Shown here one piece after another: positions 48,888 through 58,021 of a DNA stretch of 64,000 nt. The position numbers and the translations under genes were made by a program. This DNA is from Rhodobacteraceae bacterium DSL-40 (GTDB lineage: Bacteria > Pseudomonadota > Alphaproteobacteria > Rhodobacterales > Rhodobacteraceae). The notes beneath the pieces are model-generated. The model had not been told where the DNA came from and made no database searches. It saw only the letters and a list, made by a program, of their open reading frames with translations. The stretch is taken from the NCBI GenBank assembly GCA_003258405.1, contig QKPN01000012.1:1-64000 (forward strand). The letters run 5' to 3'. Position 1 is the stretch's first letter, and each line of letters starts with the position of its first letter.

Positions 48888-49784
48888 ATGGAGCAGCGCA
48901 AGAAAGCCTGCGATTTCGATCCGAGGATACTCGAGCTCTACGACGGCTACGTGCATGGCAAGCTGACGAAACGCGCGTTTCTCGACCACGCCGCCCGCTA
49001 CACCTTCGGCGCCGCAGCGGCGGCCGCTGTCCTCGAAAGCCTCCAGCCGGACTATGCCCTCGCGCAGCAGGTCGCCCCCGACGATCCGGCGATCACGACG
49101 GAGGTGGTGGAATACCCCTCGCCCGAGGGCCATGGCACAGTGCGCGGGCTGATGGCGCGGCCCGCAGAAGCCACCGCTCCCCTGCCGGCGGTGCTGGTCG
49201 TGCACGAGAACCGTGGCCTCAATCCCTATATCGAGGACGTTGTGCGCCGGACCGCGAAGGCGGGCTTTCTCGCGCTCGGGCCCGACGGGCTTACCCCGCT
49301 CGGCGGCTATCCCGGAAATGACGACAAGGGGCGCGAGATGCAGAAGCAGCTCGATCCGGTGAAGCTCATGGCGGATTTCTTCGCCGGCTACGAATACCTC
49401 GCCACCCATCCCGGCAGCACCGGACGGGTCGGGGCCGTGGGGTTCTGCTATGGCGGCGGGGTCTGCAACGCGCTCGCGGTTGCCTATCCCAATCTTAAGG
49501 CCGCGGTGCCGTTCTACGGCCGCCAGCCGCAGAGCGCGGATGTGCCGCGGATCCAGGCGGCGCTGATGCTGCATTATGCCGGGCTCGACGAGCGGGTGAA
49601 TGCGGGCTGGCCGGAATACGAAAAGGCGCTGCAGGCCAACGGCAAGACCTATCGCGCCTATATCTACGAAGGCGCCAACCACGGTTTCCACAACGACACC
49701 ACGCCGCGCTACGATCCGGCGGCGGCCGAGCTGGCCTGGAGCCGGACGCTCGATTTCCTGCACACCCGGCTCGGGCCGGTCTGA
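48888..49784 (+). CDS. Dienelactone hydrolase family protein
   Basis: This 298-residue alpha/beta hydrolase has the Cys nucleophile in GFCYGGGVCN, acidic residue in the AGLDERVNAGW segment, and His in GANHGFHNDT. Before the hydrolase domain (which starts VVEYPSPEGHG) is a 55-residue N-terminal region with GKLTKRAFLDHAARYTFGAAAAAAV. It resembles a degenerate Tat signal (Lys-Arg rather than Arg-Arg). GGGGGG lies just before ATG 48888. An upstream leader of about 190 nt carries the stem GCGCCA/TGGCGC. The natural substrate is unknown. Confidence 0.88.
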   Translation: MEQRKKACDFDPRILELYDGYVHGKLTKRAFLDHAARYTFGAAAAAAVLESLQPDYALAQQVAPDDPAITTEVVEYPSPEGHGTVRGLMARPAEATAPLPAVLVVHENRGLNPYIEDVVRRTAKAGFLALGPDGLTPLGGYPGNDDKGREMQKQLDPVKLMADFFAGYEYLATHPGSTGRVGAVGFCYGGGVCNALAVAYPNLKAAVPFYGRQPQSADVPRIQAALMLHYAGLDERVNAGWPEYEKALQANGKTYRAYIYEGANHGFHNDTTPRYDPAAAELAWSRTLDFLHTRLGPV

Positions 49785-49834
49785 ACCGGGCCGCAGCACA
49801 GAGCCACCGCCGCCCGGTGCGGCGCGAGGCGCCA

Positions 49835-49875
49835 TTGACCCAAGCTCCATATTTCGATATCTCATGAAATATGGA
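49835..49875. promoter_or_regulatory. arsR promoter with overlapping operator
   Basis: -35 TTGACC at 49835-49840, 17-nt spacer, -10 TATCTC at 49858-49863. The inverted repeat TCCATATTTC-N10-GAAATATGGA (49846-49875) overlaps the -10 and runs into the arsR start codon. It fits an ArsR operator. A transcript starting 7 nt after the -10 would begin at or next to the ATG at 49871, leaving no leader. Confidence 0.65.
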
Positions 49876-50203
49876 AACTACAGACGCCATCGCTGCCTTC
49901 TCGGCCCTCGCCCAGGATACCCGCCTCGCGGTCTTCCGGCTGCTCGTGCAGGCGGGGCCGGATGGCATGCTCGCGGGCGAGATCAGCGCCGCGCTCGACG
50001 TGCGCCCCAACACGCTCTCGGCCAATCTCGCGATCCTGCTGAACGCAGGGCTCGTGCAGAACACGCGCGAGGGGCGGATGGTGCGCTACATCGCCGACCT
50101 GGAGGGGCTGCGCGGCCTGCTCCGGTTCATCATGCAGGATTGCTGCGGAGGCCGGCCCGAGCTCTGCCAGCCGGTGATCGACGCGGTTGCTTGCGACTGT
50201 TGA
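49871..50203 (+). CDS. arsR: ArsR-type arsenic-responsive repressor
   Basis: This 110-residue winged-helix repressor has FSALAQDTRLAVFRLLVQAG, the recognition segment LDVRPNTLSANLAILLNAGL and the wing RYIADLEGL. A C-terminal cysteine set (MQDCCGGRPELCQPV then AVACDC) fits the arsenite-sensing cysteines of the C-terminal ArsR subtype. It heads a five-gene unit and has an operator over its own promoter. The predicted mRNA start coincides with its ATG. Confidence 0.93.
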   Translation: METTDAIAAFSALAQDTRLAVFRLLVQAGPDGMLAGEISAALDVRPNTLSANLAILLNAGLVQNTREGRMVRYIADLEGLRGLLRFIMQDCCGGRPELCQPVIDAVACDC

Positions 50204-50215
50204 GGAGCCCGGCCC

Positions 50216-50728
50216 ATGCATGATCCCTTCAACGTGCTTTTCCTCTGCACCGGCAATTCGGCCCGGTCGATCCTGGCCGAGGCGATCCTCACCCGCGAGG
50301 GTCAGGGCCGGTTCCGCGCCTTTTCGGCCGGGTCGCACCCGCGTGGCGCGGTGCATCCCTACGCGCTCGACCTGCTGCGGAAACGCAGCCACAAGACGGA
50401 TGCGTTCCGCTCCAAGAGCCGGCACGAGTTCGAGGGGCCAGGGGCGCCGAAGCTCGATTTCGTCTTCACGGTCTGTGATGATGCCGCGGGCGAAGCCTGC
50501 CCGCTCTGGCCCGGCCAGCCGATGACCGCGCACTGGGGCATGCCCGATCCGGCCGCGGCGGAGGGAAACGAGGCGGAGAGGCATCTCGCCTTCGCCGACA
50601 CCTACCGCATGCTGCGCAACCGGATCTCGATCTTCGTGAACCTGCCGCTCGCCTCCCTCGACCGCCTCGCCCTTCAGGAGCGGCTCGCGGCGATTGGCGC
50701 CTCCCCCGCTCCCGCCCCGACACACTGA
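50216..50728 (+). CDS. arsC: Arsenate reductase, low-molecular-weight phosphatase type
   Basis: This 170-residue protein has the CX5R(S) phosphate loop as [17 protein letters not shown], with further conserved parts [19 protein letters not shown] and [12 protein letters not shown]. It is of the thioredoxin- or mycothiol-coupled arsenate reductase class that uses a PTPase fold. It follows arsR by 12 nt. A second, unrelated arsenate reductase is encoded two genes downstream, which suggests two electron donors for one task. Confidence 0.92.
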   Translation: MHDPFNVLFLCTGNSARSILAEAILTREGQGRFRAFSAGSHPRGAVHPYALDLLRKRSHKTDAFRSKSRHEFEGPGAPKLDFVFTVCDDAAGEACPLWPGQPMTAHWGMPDPAAAEGNEAERHLAFADTYRMLRNRISIFVNLPLASLDRLALQERLAAIGASPAPAPTH

Positions 50729-50735
50729 GGATCAG

Positions 50736-51782
<1,047 letters not shown>

Positions 51783-51788
51783 CGCCCC

Positions 51789-52187
51789 ATGGTCACGATC
51801 TATCACAACCCGAAATGCGGCACGTCGCGCAACGTGCTCGCCATGATCCGCCAGTCGGGAGTCGAGCCCGAGGTCATCGCGTATCTCGAGACCCCGCCCA
51901 GCCGCGAGACGCTCGAACGCCTGCTGGCCGCGATGGGCAAGCGCCCGCGCGACATCCTGCGCCGGAAGGGCACGCCCTATGATGAGCTTGGCCTCGACGA
52001 TCCGGCGTTGAGCGATGCGGCGCTGCTCGATGCGATGCTGGCGCATCCGATCCTGATCGAGCGGCCGATCGTGGTGACGGCGAAGGGCGTGCGGCTCTGC
52101 CGGCCCTCCGAGACCGTGCTCGAGATCCTCGAGAACCAGGAAATCGGCAGCTTTGCCAAGGAGGACGGCGAAGTCGTCAAGCCATGA
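51789..52187 (+). CDS. arsC: Arsenate reductase, glutaredoxin type
   Basis: This 132-residue ArsC of the glutaredoxin/Spx fold reduces arsenate with glutathione and glutaredoxin. It begins [19 protein letters not shown] with the catalytic Cys, and has [18 protein letters not shown] and [21 protein letters not shown], where the last part carries the arginines of the active site. AGAGG precedes its ATG. It overlaps arsH by 4 nt. Confidence 0.94.
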   Translation: MVTIYHNPKCGTSRNVLAMIRQSGVEPEVIAYLETPPSRETLERLLAAMGKRPRDILRRKGTPYDELGLDDPALSDAALLDAMLAHPILIERPIVVTAKGVRLCRPSETVLEILENQEIGSFAKEDGEVVKP

Positions 52188-52894
52188 GGGATCTGCCGAA
52201 CATCGACCCCGCCCTGTTTCATCCGATCGACCCGGCGCTCTATGCCGCGCCGGGCGATCCCGGGCACCCGCCGCGGATCCTGCTTCTCTATGGCTCGCTC
52301 CGCGACCGCTCCTACTCGCGGCTGCTCGCCGAGGAAGCGGAGCGTCTGCTCGCGCACTACGGTGCGGAGACGCGGATGTTCGACCCGCATGGCCTGCCGC
52401 TGCCCGACGCGGCCGGGCCAGAGCACCCGAAGGTCGCCGAGCTCCGCAATCTTGCGATCTGGTCGGAGGGCATGGTCTGGGTCTCGCCCGAGCGCCACGG
52501 GGCGATGACCGGCGTGATGAAGAGCCAGATCGACTGGCTGCCGCTCTCGACGGGAGGCGTCCGGCCGACGCAGGGCAAGACGCTGGCTCTGGCGCAGGTC
52601 AACGGCGGCTCGCAGAGCTTCAACGCGGTGAACCAGATGCGCATCCTCGGGCGCTGGATGCGGATGGTGACGATCCCGAATCAGTCCTCGGTCGCCAAGG
52701 CCTGGGACGAGTTCGACCCGGCCGGACGGATGCGGCCCTCGCCCTATTACCTCCGTCTCGTCGATGTGATGGAGGAGCTGGTGAAGTTCACGCTGATGGT
52801 GCGCGGGCGGAGCGCGGCACTGACCGACCGCTATTCCGAGCGGGTGGAGAGCACCGAGGCACTTTCGGCGCGGGTGAACCAGTCACGGCTCTGA
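52184..52894 (+). CDS. arsH: ArsH NADPH-FMN oxidoreductase
   Basis: ArsH (236 residues) is a flavodoxin-fold FMN reductase that oxidises trivalent organoarsenicals such as methylarsenite. It has the FMN loop [20 protein letters not shown], the [21 protein letters not shown] pocket, and [21 protein letters not shown]. It begins with an ATGA overlap on arsC. Its 3' end overlaps the convergent HxlR gene by 12 nt. Its presence suggests exposure to methylated arsenic. Confidence 0.94.
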   Translation: MRDLPNIDPALFHPIDPALYAAPGDPGHPPRILLLYGSLRDRSYSRLLAEEAERLLAHYGAETRMFDPHGLPLPDAAGPEHPKVAELRNLAIWSEGMVWVSPERHGAMTGVMKSQIDWLPLSTGGVRPTQGKTLALAQVNGGSQSFNAVNQMRILGRWMRMVTIPNQSSVAKAWDEFDPAGRMRPSPYYLRLVDVMEELVKFTLMVRGRSAALTDRYSERVESTEALSARVNQSRL

Positions 52895-53575
52895 GGGGGC
52901 GGCGGCCGCACGGTGCGGCGGCCCGGCAAGGCAGAAGAGGTCGAGAAACGCCTGCGCGGCACGAGGATCGCCGCGGAGGCCCACCGTTCCGGAGGCGAGG
53001 TGATCGGCGAGCGGCGCGGGCCCGTAGACCACGGGCGCAAGGCTGTTGCCGTCGCCCGAGAGGATGAAATCGCCCATCGGCGCATCCACGGCGCGGACCC
53101 TGTGCCGGCCCGCGGCGCTGAGATGCTGGACGAAGCGCTCGCGGCCCATGTCGAAGCCCGCGGCGACGCGAAGGCCGCGCGCCGCCGCGCCACGGCCGAT
53201 CATCGCCGTCATCGAGATCATGAGGGCGCTCGGGCTGATGAAACGCCCCGGATCGTGACCCGGCTGGACGACACCCCATTGGCAGAGGGACTGGAGGACC
53301 GGCAGGAGGGCGCGGCCCGCGCTGGTGAGCTCGTAGAAGCCGAGCGCCGGGTTCTGGACCACGACCCCCGCATCCGCAAGCTGGGCGAGGCGCTGGGTCA
53401 GCACGCTCGCGGTGATGCCCGGCAGCCCCGCACGAATGGCCTGGAAGCGCTTCGCGGCAAACATCAGTTCGCGCACGACCAGCAAGGCCCAGCGATCGCC
53501 GATCACGTTGAGCGCATGGGCGGCGAGGCAGCCCTCGTCGTAGCGGAGTCTTGCCGGTTTTCTGCCTTTGGTCAT
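52883..53575 (-). CDS. HxlR-family transcriptional regulator
   Basis: This is a 230-residue protein. Its first 105 residues are an HxlR winged helix ([27 protein letters not shown], then [18 protein letters not shown]). An extra C-terminal domain of about 120 residues is not typical of short HxlR proteins and may be a SCP2-like or ligand-binding part. It is divergent from the DUF1428/VOC pair, so it probably controls them. The gap of 93 nt holds a symmetrical site. It has an AT-rich leader with no good ribosome site, so it may be translated from a very short leader. Confidence 0.86.
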   Translation of the reverse strand: MTKGRKPARLRYDEGCLAAHALNVIGDRWALLVVRELMFAAKRFQAIRAGLPGITASVLTQRLAQLADAGVVVQNPALGFYELTSAGRALLPVLQSLCQWGVVQPGHDPGRFISPSALMISMTAMIGRGAAARGLRVAAGFDMGRERFVQHLSAAGRHRVRAVDAPMGDFILSGDGNSLAPVVYGPAPLADHLASGTVGLRGDPRAAQAFLDLFCLAGPPHRAAAAPSEP

Positions 53576-53581
53576 TTTTAT

Positions 53582-53605
53582 GTACTATCAGTTGCTTTTT
53601 AATAC
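53582..53605. promoter_or_regulatory. Candidate HxlR operator in the divergent gap
   Basis: GTACTA and TAATAC are inverted (one mismatch) across 12 nt in an AT-rich segment. Minus strand: TTGCAG-17-TAGTAC reads as a promoter for the HxlR gene. Plus strand: TTTATG-17-TAATAC reads as a promoter for the DUF1428 gene. The symmetrical site overlaps both. Confidence 0.4.
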
Positions 53606-53668
53606 TGCAATCGTCAGGCTGCGAGTCGCCGGGGGCCAACCCCGGCACCAACAGAGAGGAGGCCGGCG

Positions 53669-54022
53669 ATGAGCTACTATTCGGGGTTCGTACTGGCGGT
53701 GCCGACCGCCAACAGGGAAGCCTATATCGAGCACGCGCGGGGCGCCTGGCCGCTGTTTCGCAGATGGGGCGCCCTGCGCATGGTGGAAAACTGGGGCGTG
53801 GATGTGCCTGACGGCAAGGTAACGGATTTCCGGCGATCCGTGCAGGCAAAACCCGACGAGGCGGTGTTATTTTCCTGGATCGAATGGCCCGACAAGGCGA
53901 CCGCCGACAGTTCCTGGGAAAAGATGCAGAGCGATCCGGAGATGGAGCGGTTCTCCGACATGCCCTTCGACGGCATGCGGATGATCTGGGGCGGCTTCGA
54001 GACCATCGTCGATGAGAGCTGA
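53669..54022 (+). CDS. DUF1428 family protein
   Basis: This 117-residue dimeric alpha-beta (ferredoxin-like) protein has the family pattern YYSGFVLAVPTANREAYIEHA, RMVENWGVDVPDGKVTDFRRSVQAK, EAVLFSWIEWPDKATADSSW and MPFDGMRMIWGGFE. The reaction is unknown. GAGGAGG precedes the ATG 53669. It is followed 11 nt later by a VOC protein on the same strand, and the pair is divergent from an HxlR regulator. Confidence 0.92.
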   Translation: MSYYSGFVLAVPTANREAYIEHARGAWPLFRRWGALRMVENWGVDVPDGKVTDFRRSVQAKPDEAVLFSWIEWPDKATADSSWEKMQSDPEMERFSDMPFDGMRMIWGGFETIVDES

Positions 54023-54033
54023 GGGAGGAATGG

Positions 54034-54825
54034 ATGAGCGGACTGCAAGGAACCCCGTGCTGGTATGAACTCGCCACGCGCCCCGATGCGATGGAGGCGG
54101 CGGCCAGCTTCTACGAAGGCGTCTTCGGCTGGAGCGTGACGGATGCGGGCATGGAGGGCTTCGACTACCGCCTGGCCCGGTCTGGCGCAGAAACCGTCGC
54201 TGGTCTCATGCCGATGCCCGGAGACACCGCCGGGATGCCCCCGTTCTGGATGCTCTATTTCGCGGTCGACGACGCCGACGCGACCGCGGCAGCCATCACC
54301 GAAGCCGGTGGGCAGATCCATCGCGCCCCGGCGGATATTCCCGGCACCGGGCGTTTTGCCAATGCCGCCGACCCGCAGGGAGCGGCCTTCGGCATCCTTG
54401 CCCCCGCGCAGATGGAGCCGGGCTGCGAGGGCTCGGGCAACGCCTTCGACCAGAAACAGGCCGGGCACGGCAACTGGCACGAACTCCGCTCGACCGACCC
54501 GGAGGCGGGCCTCGCCTTCTATTCCGGCCTCTTCGGCTGGCAGAAATCGATGACGGTCGACCTGGAGTCGGACCATGTCTACCAGGTCTTTTCCCACGGC
54601 GGGACGGACATCGGCGGCATGACCGGGCTCGGCGATGCGCCGCTCTCCTGCTGGATGCCCTATTTCGGGGTGAACGGGGTCGAGGCCGCGATCGGGCGGA
54701 TCGAGGCCGGCGGCGGAGAGAAGATCCACGGGCCGATGGAGGTGCCGGGCGGGGCGGTCATCGCCATCGCCCGCGACCCGCAGGGCGCCCATTTCGCCGT
54801 GGTCGGCCCGACAGACCCAAGCTGA
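54034..54825 (+). CDS. VOC-family protein, two tandem domains
   Basis: This 263-residue protein has two vicinal-oxygen-chelate (glyoxalase-like) modules. The first begins GTPCWYELATRPDAMEAAASFYEGVFGW and the second GHGNWHELRSTDPEAGLAFYSGLFGW. Each ends with a DPQGAxFxxxxP-type strand (DPQGAAFGIL, DPQGAHFAVV). The family covers glyoxalases, dioxygenases and resistance proteins; metal ligands were not assigned with certainty. GGAGGA lies 7 nt upstream of the ATG 54034. Confidence 0.9.
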   Translation: MSGLQGTPCWYELATRPDAMEAAASFYEGVFGWSVTDAGMEGFDYRLARSGAETVAGLMPMPGDTAGMPPFWMLYFAVDDADATAAAITEAGGQIHRAPADIPGTGRFANAADPQGAAFGILAPAQMEPGCEGSGNAFDQKQAGHGNWHELRSTDPEAGLAFYSGLFGWQKSMTVDLESDHVYQVFSHGGTDIGGMTGLGDAPLSCWMPYFGVNGVEAAIGRIEAGGGEKIHGPMEVPGGAVIAIARDPQGAHFAVVGPTDPS

Positions 54826-54879
54826 GGCAGCCGGACCACGCCCCGCAGGGCCAGCCGGAGGGCACGAGCCGACATGCAA

Positions 54880-54906
54880 GAGGGCGGGGCCATCGGCCCC
54901 GCCCTC
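54880..54906. terminator. Bidirectional terminator between VOC gene and petC
   Basis: A perfect 12-bp stem (54880-54891 with 54895-54906) with a 3-nt loop lies 54 nt after the VOC stop and 33 nt past the petC stop on the other strand. A short CGTTTCTG tail follows on the plus strand. It can serve both convergent units. Confidence 0.7.
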
Positions 54907-54939
54907 CGTTTCTGCGTCACAGGCGGCGCGCGCCCGCGA

Positions 54940-55734
54940 TCAGCTGTGCTTCTTCTTGCCCTTGTAGGGCAGCCAGAGCTTCTTGTTGGTGAGATAGAGC
55001 AGCACGGTCAGCACGACGAGGAAGAGCACCGCCGTCATGCCGGCGGTCTTGCGCGCCATCATCTTCGGCTCGGCCGACCACATCAGGAAGGCGGCCACGT
55101 CCTGGGCCTCCTGCTCGATCGTGGCGGGCGTGCCGTCGGCATAGGTGACGTCATCGCCCATGAGCACCGGGTTCATCCCCATATAGCCGCCGAACGCGCT
55201 GTTTTCGTAGAGAACGGTGCCCGCCTGCTCCATTTCCTCGCCGGTGAAACCGGTCAGGATGCCGACGATGTATTCCGGGCCGCCGATGCCGCGGAGCATC
55301 TGGTTGATGCCGAGGCCGAGGGGCCCGTGGAAACCGGCGCGGGCCTTTGCCATCAGGCTCAGATCCGGGGCCGCGGCATTCTGCGACGGCGGGAAGTGAT
55401 CCGGCGGGGTGCCCGGACGGAGGTCGTCGAGCTCCGGATCGAAGACGTCCCATTGCGCGGCATATGCCCGCATCTGGTCTTCGGCGATGGCGGGCCCGCC
55501 GGGATCGGCGAGCGTCCGGAAGGCCACGAACTTCAGGCCGTGACAGGCCGAGCAGACCTCGGTGTAGACCTGAAGCCCCCGCTGCAGCTGCGCCTGGTCG
55601 TAGGTCCCGAACGGGCCCTCGAAGGAGAAGCTGTAGTCATGGATATGCCCGCCCTCGGCCGCCATGGACGGCGCGGCCGCAGCCGCCACGAGTCCGAGTG
55701 CGGCGAGGCCGGAGAGAAGCGTTTTTCTCAGCAT
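54940..55734 (-). CDS. petC: Cytochrome c1 of the bc1 complex
   Basis: This is a 264-residue protein with a signal peptide ([25 protein letters not shown]). The heme-binding CSACHGLKF lies in the mature N-terminal part. A Met-containing region ([14 protein letters not shown]) and a C-terminal membrane anchor ([25 protein letters not shown]) complete the fold. It passes electrons from the Rieske protein to soluble or membrane cytochrome c. ATG 55734 follows GAGGACGACG; an earlier GTG at 55749 overlaps that site. It is the third gene of petABC. Confidence 0.95.
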   Translation of the reverse strand: MLRKTLLSGLAALGLVAAAAAPSMAAEGGHIHDYSFSFEGPFGTYDQAQLQRGLQVYTEVCSACHGLKFVAFRTLADPGGPAIAEDQMRAYAAQWDVFDPELDDLRPGTPPDHFPPSQNAAAPDLSLMAKARAGFHGPLGLGINQMLRGIGGPEYIVGILTGFTGEEMEQAGTVLYENSAFGGYMGMNPVLMGDDVTYADGTPATIEQEAQDVAAFLMWSAEPKMMARKTAGMTAVLFLVVLTVLLYLTNKKLWLPYKGKKKHS

Positions 55735-55751
55735 GTTCGTCGTCCTCACTC

Positions 55752-57047
55752 TTACTCGGCCGGAGTCGCGTCAGACGCGTCACCGTAATGGTCCTTGAAA
55801 TCCTGCTCGATGGTCTCGGGCTGTGCCAGCGGCTTCTCGATGATCCCGAGCAACGGCAGGATCACAAGGAAGAAGACGAACCAGTAGAGCGTGCCGAGCT
55901 GCGAGATGATGACGAAGGGCTGTTCGGCCGGCATGCCGCCGCACCACATCAGCAGGAAGAAGTCGAAGACCAGCAGCCAGAACCAGATCTTGAACATCGG
56001 CCGGAAACGGCCCGAGCGCACGCGGCTGGTGTCGAGCCACGGCACGATGACGAGCATCGCGATCGAGCCAAACATCGCGATGACGCCCGCGAGCTTCGAG
56101 TTGATGAACAGGATGTCGAAGGTGATGGCGCGCAGCATCGCGTAGAACGGCAGGAAGTACCATTCGGGAACGATATGGGCCGGGGTCTTCAGCGGGTCCG
56201 CCTCGATGTAGTTGTCGGGATGCCCCAGGAAGTTCGGCATGAAGCCGACGATCGCGGCGAAGATCACCAGCACGAAGGCGAGCGCATAGAGATCCTTGAT
56301 CACGAAATAGGGCCAGAACGGCAGCGTGTCGGCCTCGACTTCCGCCTTCGACGTGCGCCGCACCTCGACACCGGTCGGGTTGTTGTTGCCCGTGGTGTGG
56401 AAGGCCCAGATGTGGACGGCAACAAGCGCCGCGATCACGAAGGGCAGCAGGTAGTGCAGCGAGAAGAAGTGGGTGAGCGTCGAGTTGTCCACTGCCGGTC
56501 CGCCGAGCAGCCAGGTCTGGATGTCGTCGCCGATGACCGGGATCGCGCCGAAGAGGCCGGTGATCACGGTGGCGCCCCAGAAGGACATCTGGCCCCAGGG
56601 CAGCACGTAGCCCATGAAGGCGGTGCCCATCATCAGCAGGAAGATGAGCATGCCCACGATCCAGGTGATCTCGCGCGGGGTCTTGTACGAACCGTAGTAG
56701 AGGCCGCGGAAGATATGGGCGTACACGGCGAAGAAGAAGAGCGACGCGCCGTTGGCGTGGACATAGCGCAGCGCCCAGCCCGCGTTCACATCGCGCATGA
56801 TGTGCTCGACGGAGGCGAAGGCCAGCGTGGTGTCGGGGGTGTAGTGCATCACCAGCGTGATGCCGGTCACGATCTGCAGGACGAGGCAGAAGGCAAGGAC
56901 GATGCCCCAGATCCACATCCAGTTGAGGTTTCGGGGCGTCGGGATGGTCAGCGTTGCGTGGGCAAGACCGATAATCGGCAGGCGGGATTCAACCCATTTC
57001 TCTGCCCCGGTCTTGGGCTCGTAATGATCGTGCGGAATGCCACTCAT
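55752..57047 (-). CDS. petB: Cytochrome b of the bc1 complex
   Basis: PetB (431 residues) is the eight-helix core of the bc1 complex and binds hemes bL and bH plus both quinone sites. Heme-ligand histidines lie in [12 protein letters not shown] and HLGLP-like segments ([23 protein letters not shown]). The Qo-site motif [14 protein letters not shown] is complete. Its C-terminal tail is longer than that of mitochondrial cytochrome b, as in Rhodobacter. GGGGAG lies upstream of ATG 57047. It follows petA by 16 nt. Confidence 0.97.
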   Translation of the reverse strand: MSGIPHDHYEPKTGAEKWVESRLPIIGLAHATLTIPTPRNLNWMWIWGIVLAFCLVLQIVTGITLVMHYTPDTTLAFASVEHIMRDVNAGWALRYVHANGASLFFFAVYAHIFRGLYYGSYKTPREITWIVGMLIFLLMMGTAFMGYVLPWGQMSFWGATVITGLFGAIPVIGDDIQTWLLGGPAVDNSTLTHFFSLHYLLPFVIAALVAVHIWAFHTTGNNNPTGVEVRRTSKAEVEADTLPFWPYFVIKDLYALAFVLVIFAAIVGFMPNFLGHPDNYIEADPLKTPAHIVPEWYFLPFYAMLRAITFDILFINSKLAGVIAMFGSIAMLVIVPWLDTSRVRSGRFRPMFKIWFWLLVFDFFLLMWCGGMPAEQPFVIISQLGTLYWFVFFLVILPLLGIIEKPLAQPETIEQDFKDHYGDASDATPAE

Positions 57048-57063
57048 GGACGTCTTCTCCCCC

Positions 57064-57624
57064 TCAGCCGAGCTCGATCACGGTATCGGAGACGAATTTC
57101 GCCACCGGGATATGCATGTTCTCGGGCGCCGGGCCCTTCCGGATGCGGCCGGCAGTATCGTACTGCGAGCCGTGGCACGGACAGAACCAGCCGTCGAACT
57201 CGCCCGCATCGCCGAGCGGGATGCAGCCGAGATGGGTGCAGACGCCGGTCATCAGCAGCCATTCGCCGGCTTCGTCCATCGTGCGGTTCTCGTCGGTGGC
57301 CGGTGCGTCGGCCGCGATGTTGGCATTGCGCGCGTTCTGGTCGGGAAGCTGCGCGACCGGGACGGCGCGGCCTTCCTCGATGTCCTTCTCGGTGCGGCGG
57401 CGGATGAACACGGGCTTGCCCAGGAATTTCACCGTGATCTGGCTGCCGACTTCGACGCTGGAGACGTCGACCTGGATCGAGGAAAGGGCCTGCACGTTGG
57501 CCGCAGGGTTCATCTGATTGATTACGGGCCAGATGGCGGCACCCGCAGCGACAGCTCCGGCGGCTCCTGTCGCCACATAGAGGAAGTCCCTCCGGGTTCC
57601 GCCTTGGTCTTCAACATGAGCCAC
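57064..57624 (-). CDS. petA: Rieske iron-sulfur protein of the bc1 complex
   Basis: PetA (186 residues) carries the Rieske [2Fe-2S] cluster that takes electrons from ubiquinol. Cluster motifs are [10 protein letters not shown] and CPCHGSQYD. The N-terminus [22 protein letters not shown] is a Tat-type uncleaved anchor. GTG 57624 is chosen because it has AAGGAG 8 nt upstream and gives the short start typical of Rhodobacter. ATG 57630 lies only 2 nt from that site. It is first in the unit petA-petB-petC. Confidence 0.95.
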   Translation of the reverse strand: MAHVEDQGGTRRDFLYVATGAAGAVAAGAAIWPVINQMNPAANVQALSSIQVDVSSVEVGSQITVKFLGKPVFIRRRTEKDIEEGRAVPVAQLPDQNARNANIAADAPATDENRTMDEAGEWLLMTGVCTHLGCIPLGDAGEFDGWFCPCHGSQYDTAGRIRKGPAPENMHIPVAKFVSDTVIELG

Positions 57625-58021
57625 GCGCATTCTCCTTGCCTGAGCTCCCCTCCCGGGGGGCGGGGTTCGACCGGGCACGGCCGTGCCCCCGACAGGGCTC
57701 GGGCCCGGATTTTGAAGTGGTTTAATCACTTTGGCGCGCGCGGTCCAGCAAGTTTCCGTGACAGTAACGGCCCTGTTGCCGCCTCTCGCAGGATCATCTG
57801 TGCTTGTGCAGCAATTCTGCCGCACCCCGTCGCCGATCGCTCAAACAAACGCCGAGTTGGTGAGCCCGAATGCAATTAAAGATTGCAAATTGGGGCAGAT
57901 TTCCTCCCCTTTTGACTGGGTGAAGGCCGACTGTCGCGGCCGGATGGCGAATCCCGCCCGTGGCCCACGCCGTGCAGCCCTCGGGATCACGGGCCATGCG
58001 CCCGCGCTCCGAGGTTGACGG
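57625..58021. other. 397-base region between petABC and the RTX protease gene
   Basis: This region is upstream of petA (leftward). The protease gene is also leftward and ends at 58022. It contains a 16-bp perfect palindrome GGGCACGGCCGTGCCC (57673-57688), within 50 nt of petA. It also contains the inverted repeat TGCAAT-N5-ATTGCA (57871-57887). No -35/-10 pair was convincing, and no gene was recognised. One of these sites may be bound by a bc1 regulator such as PetR. Confidence 0.4.
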
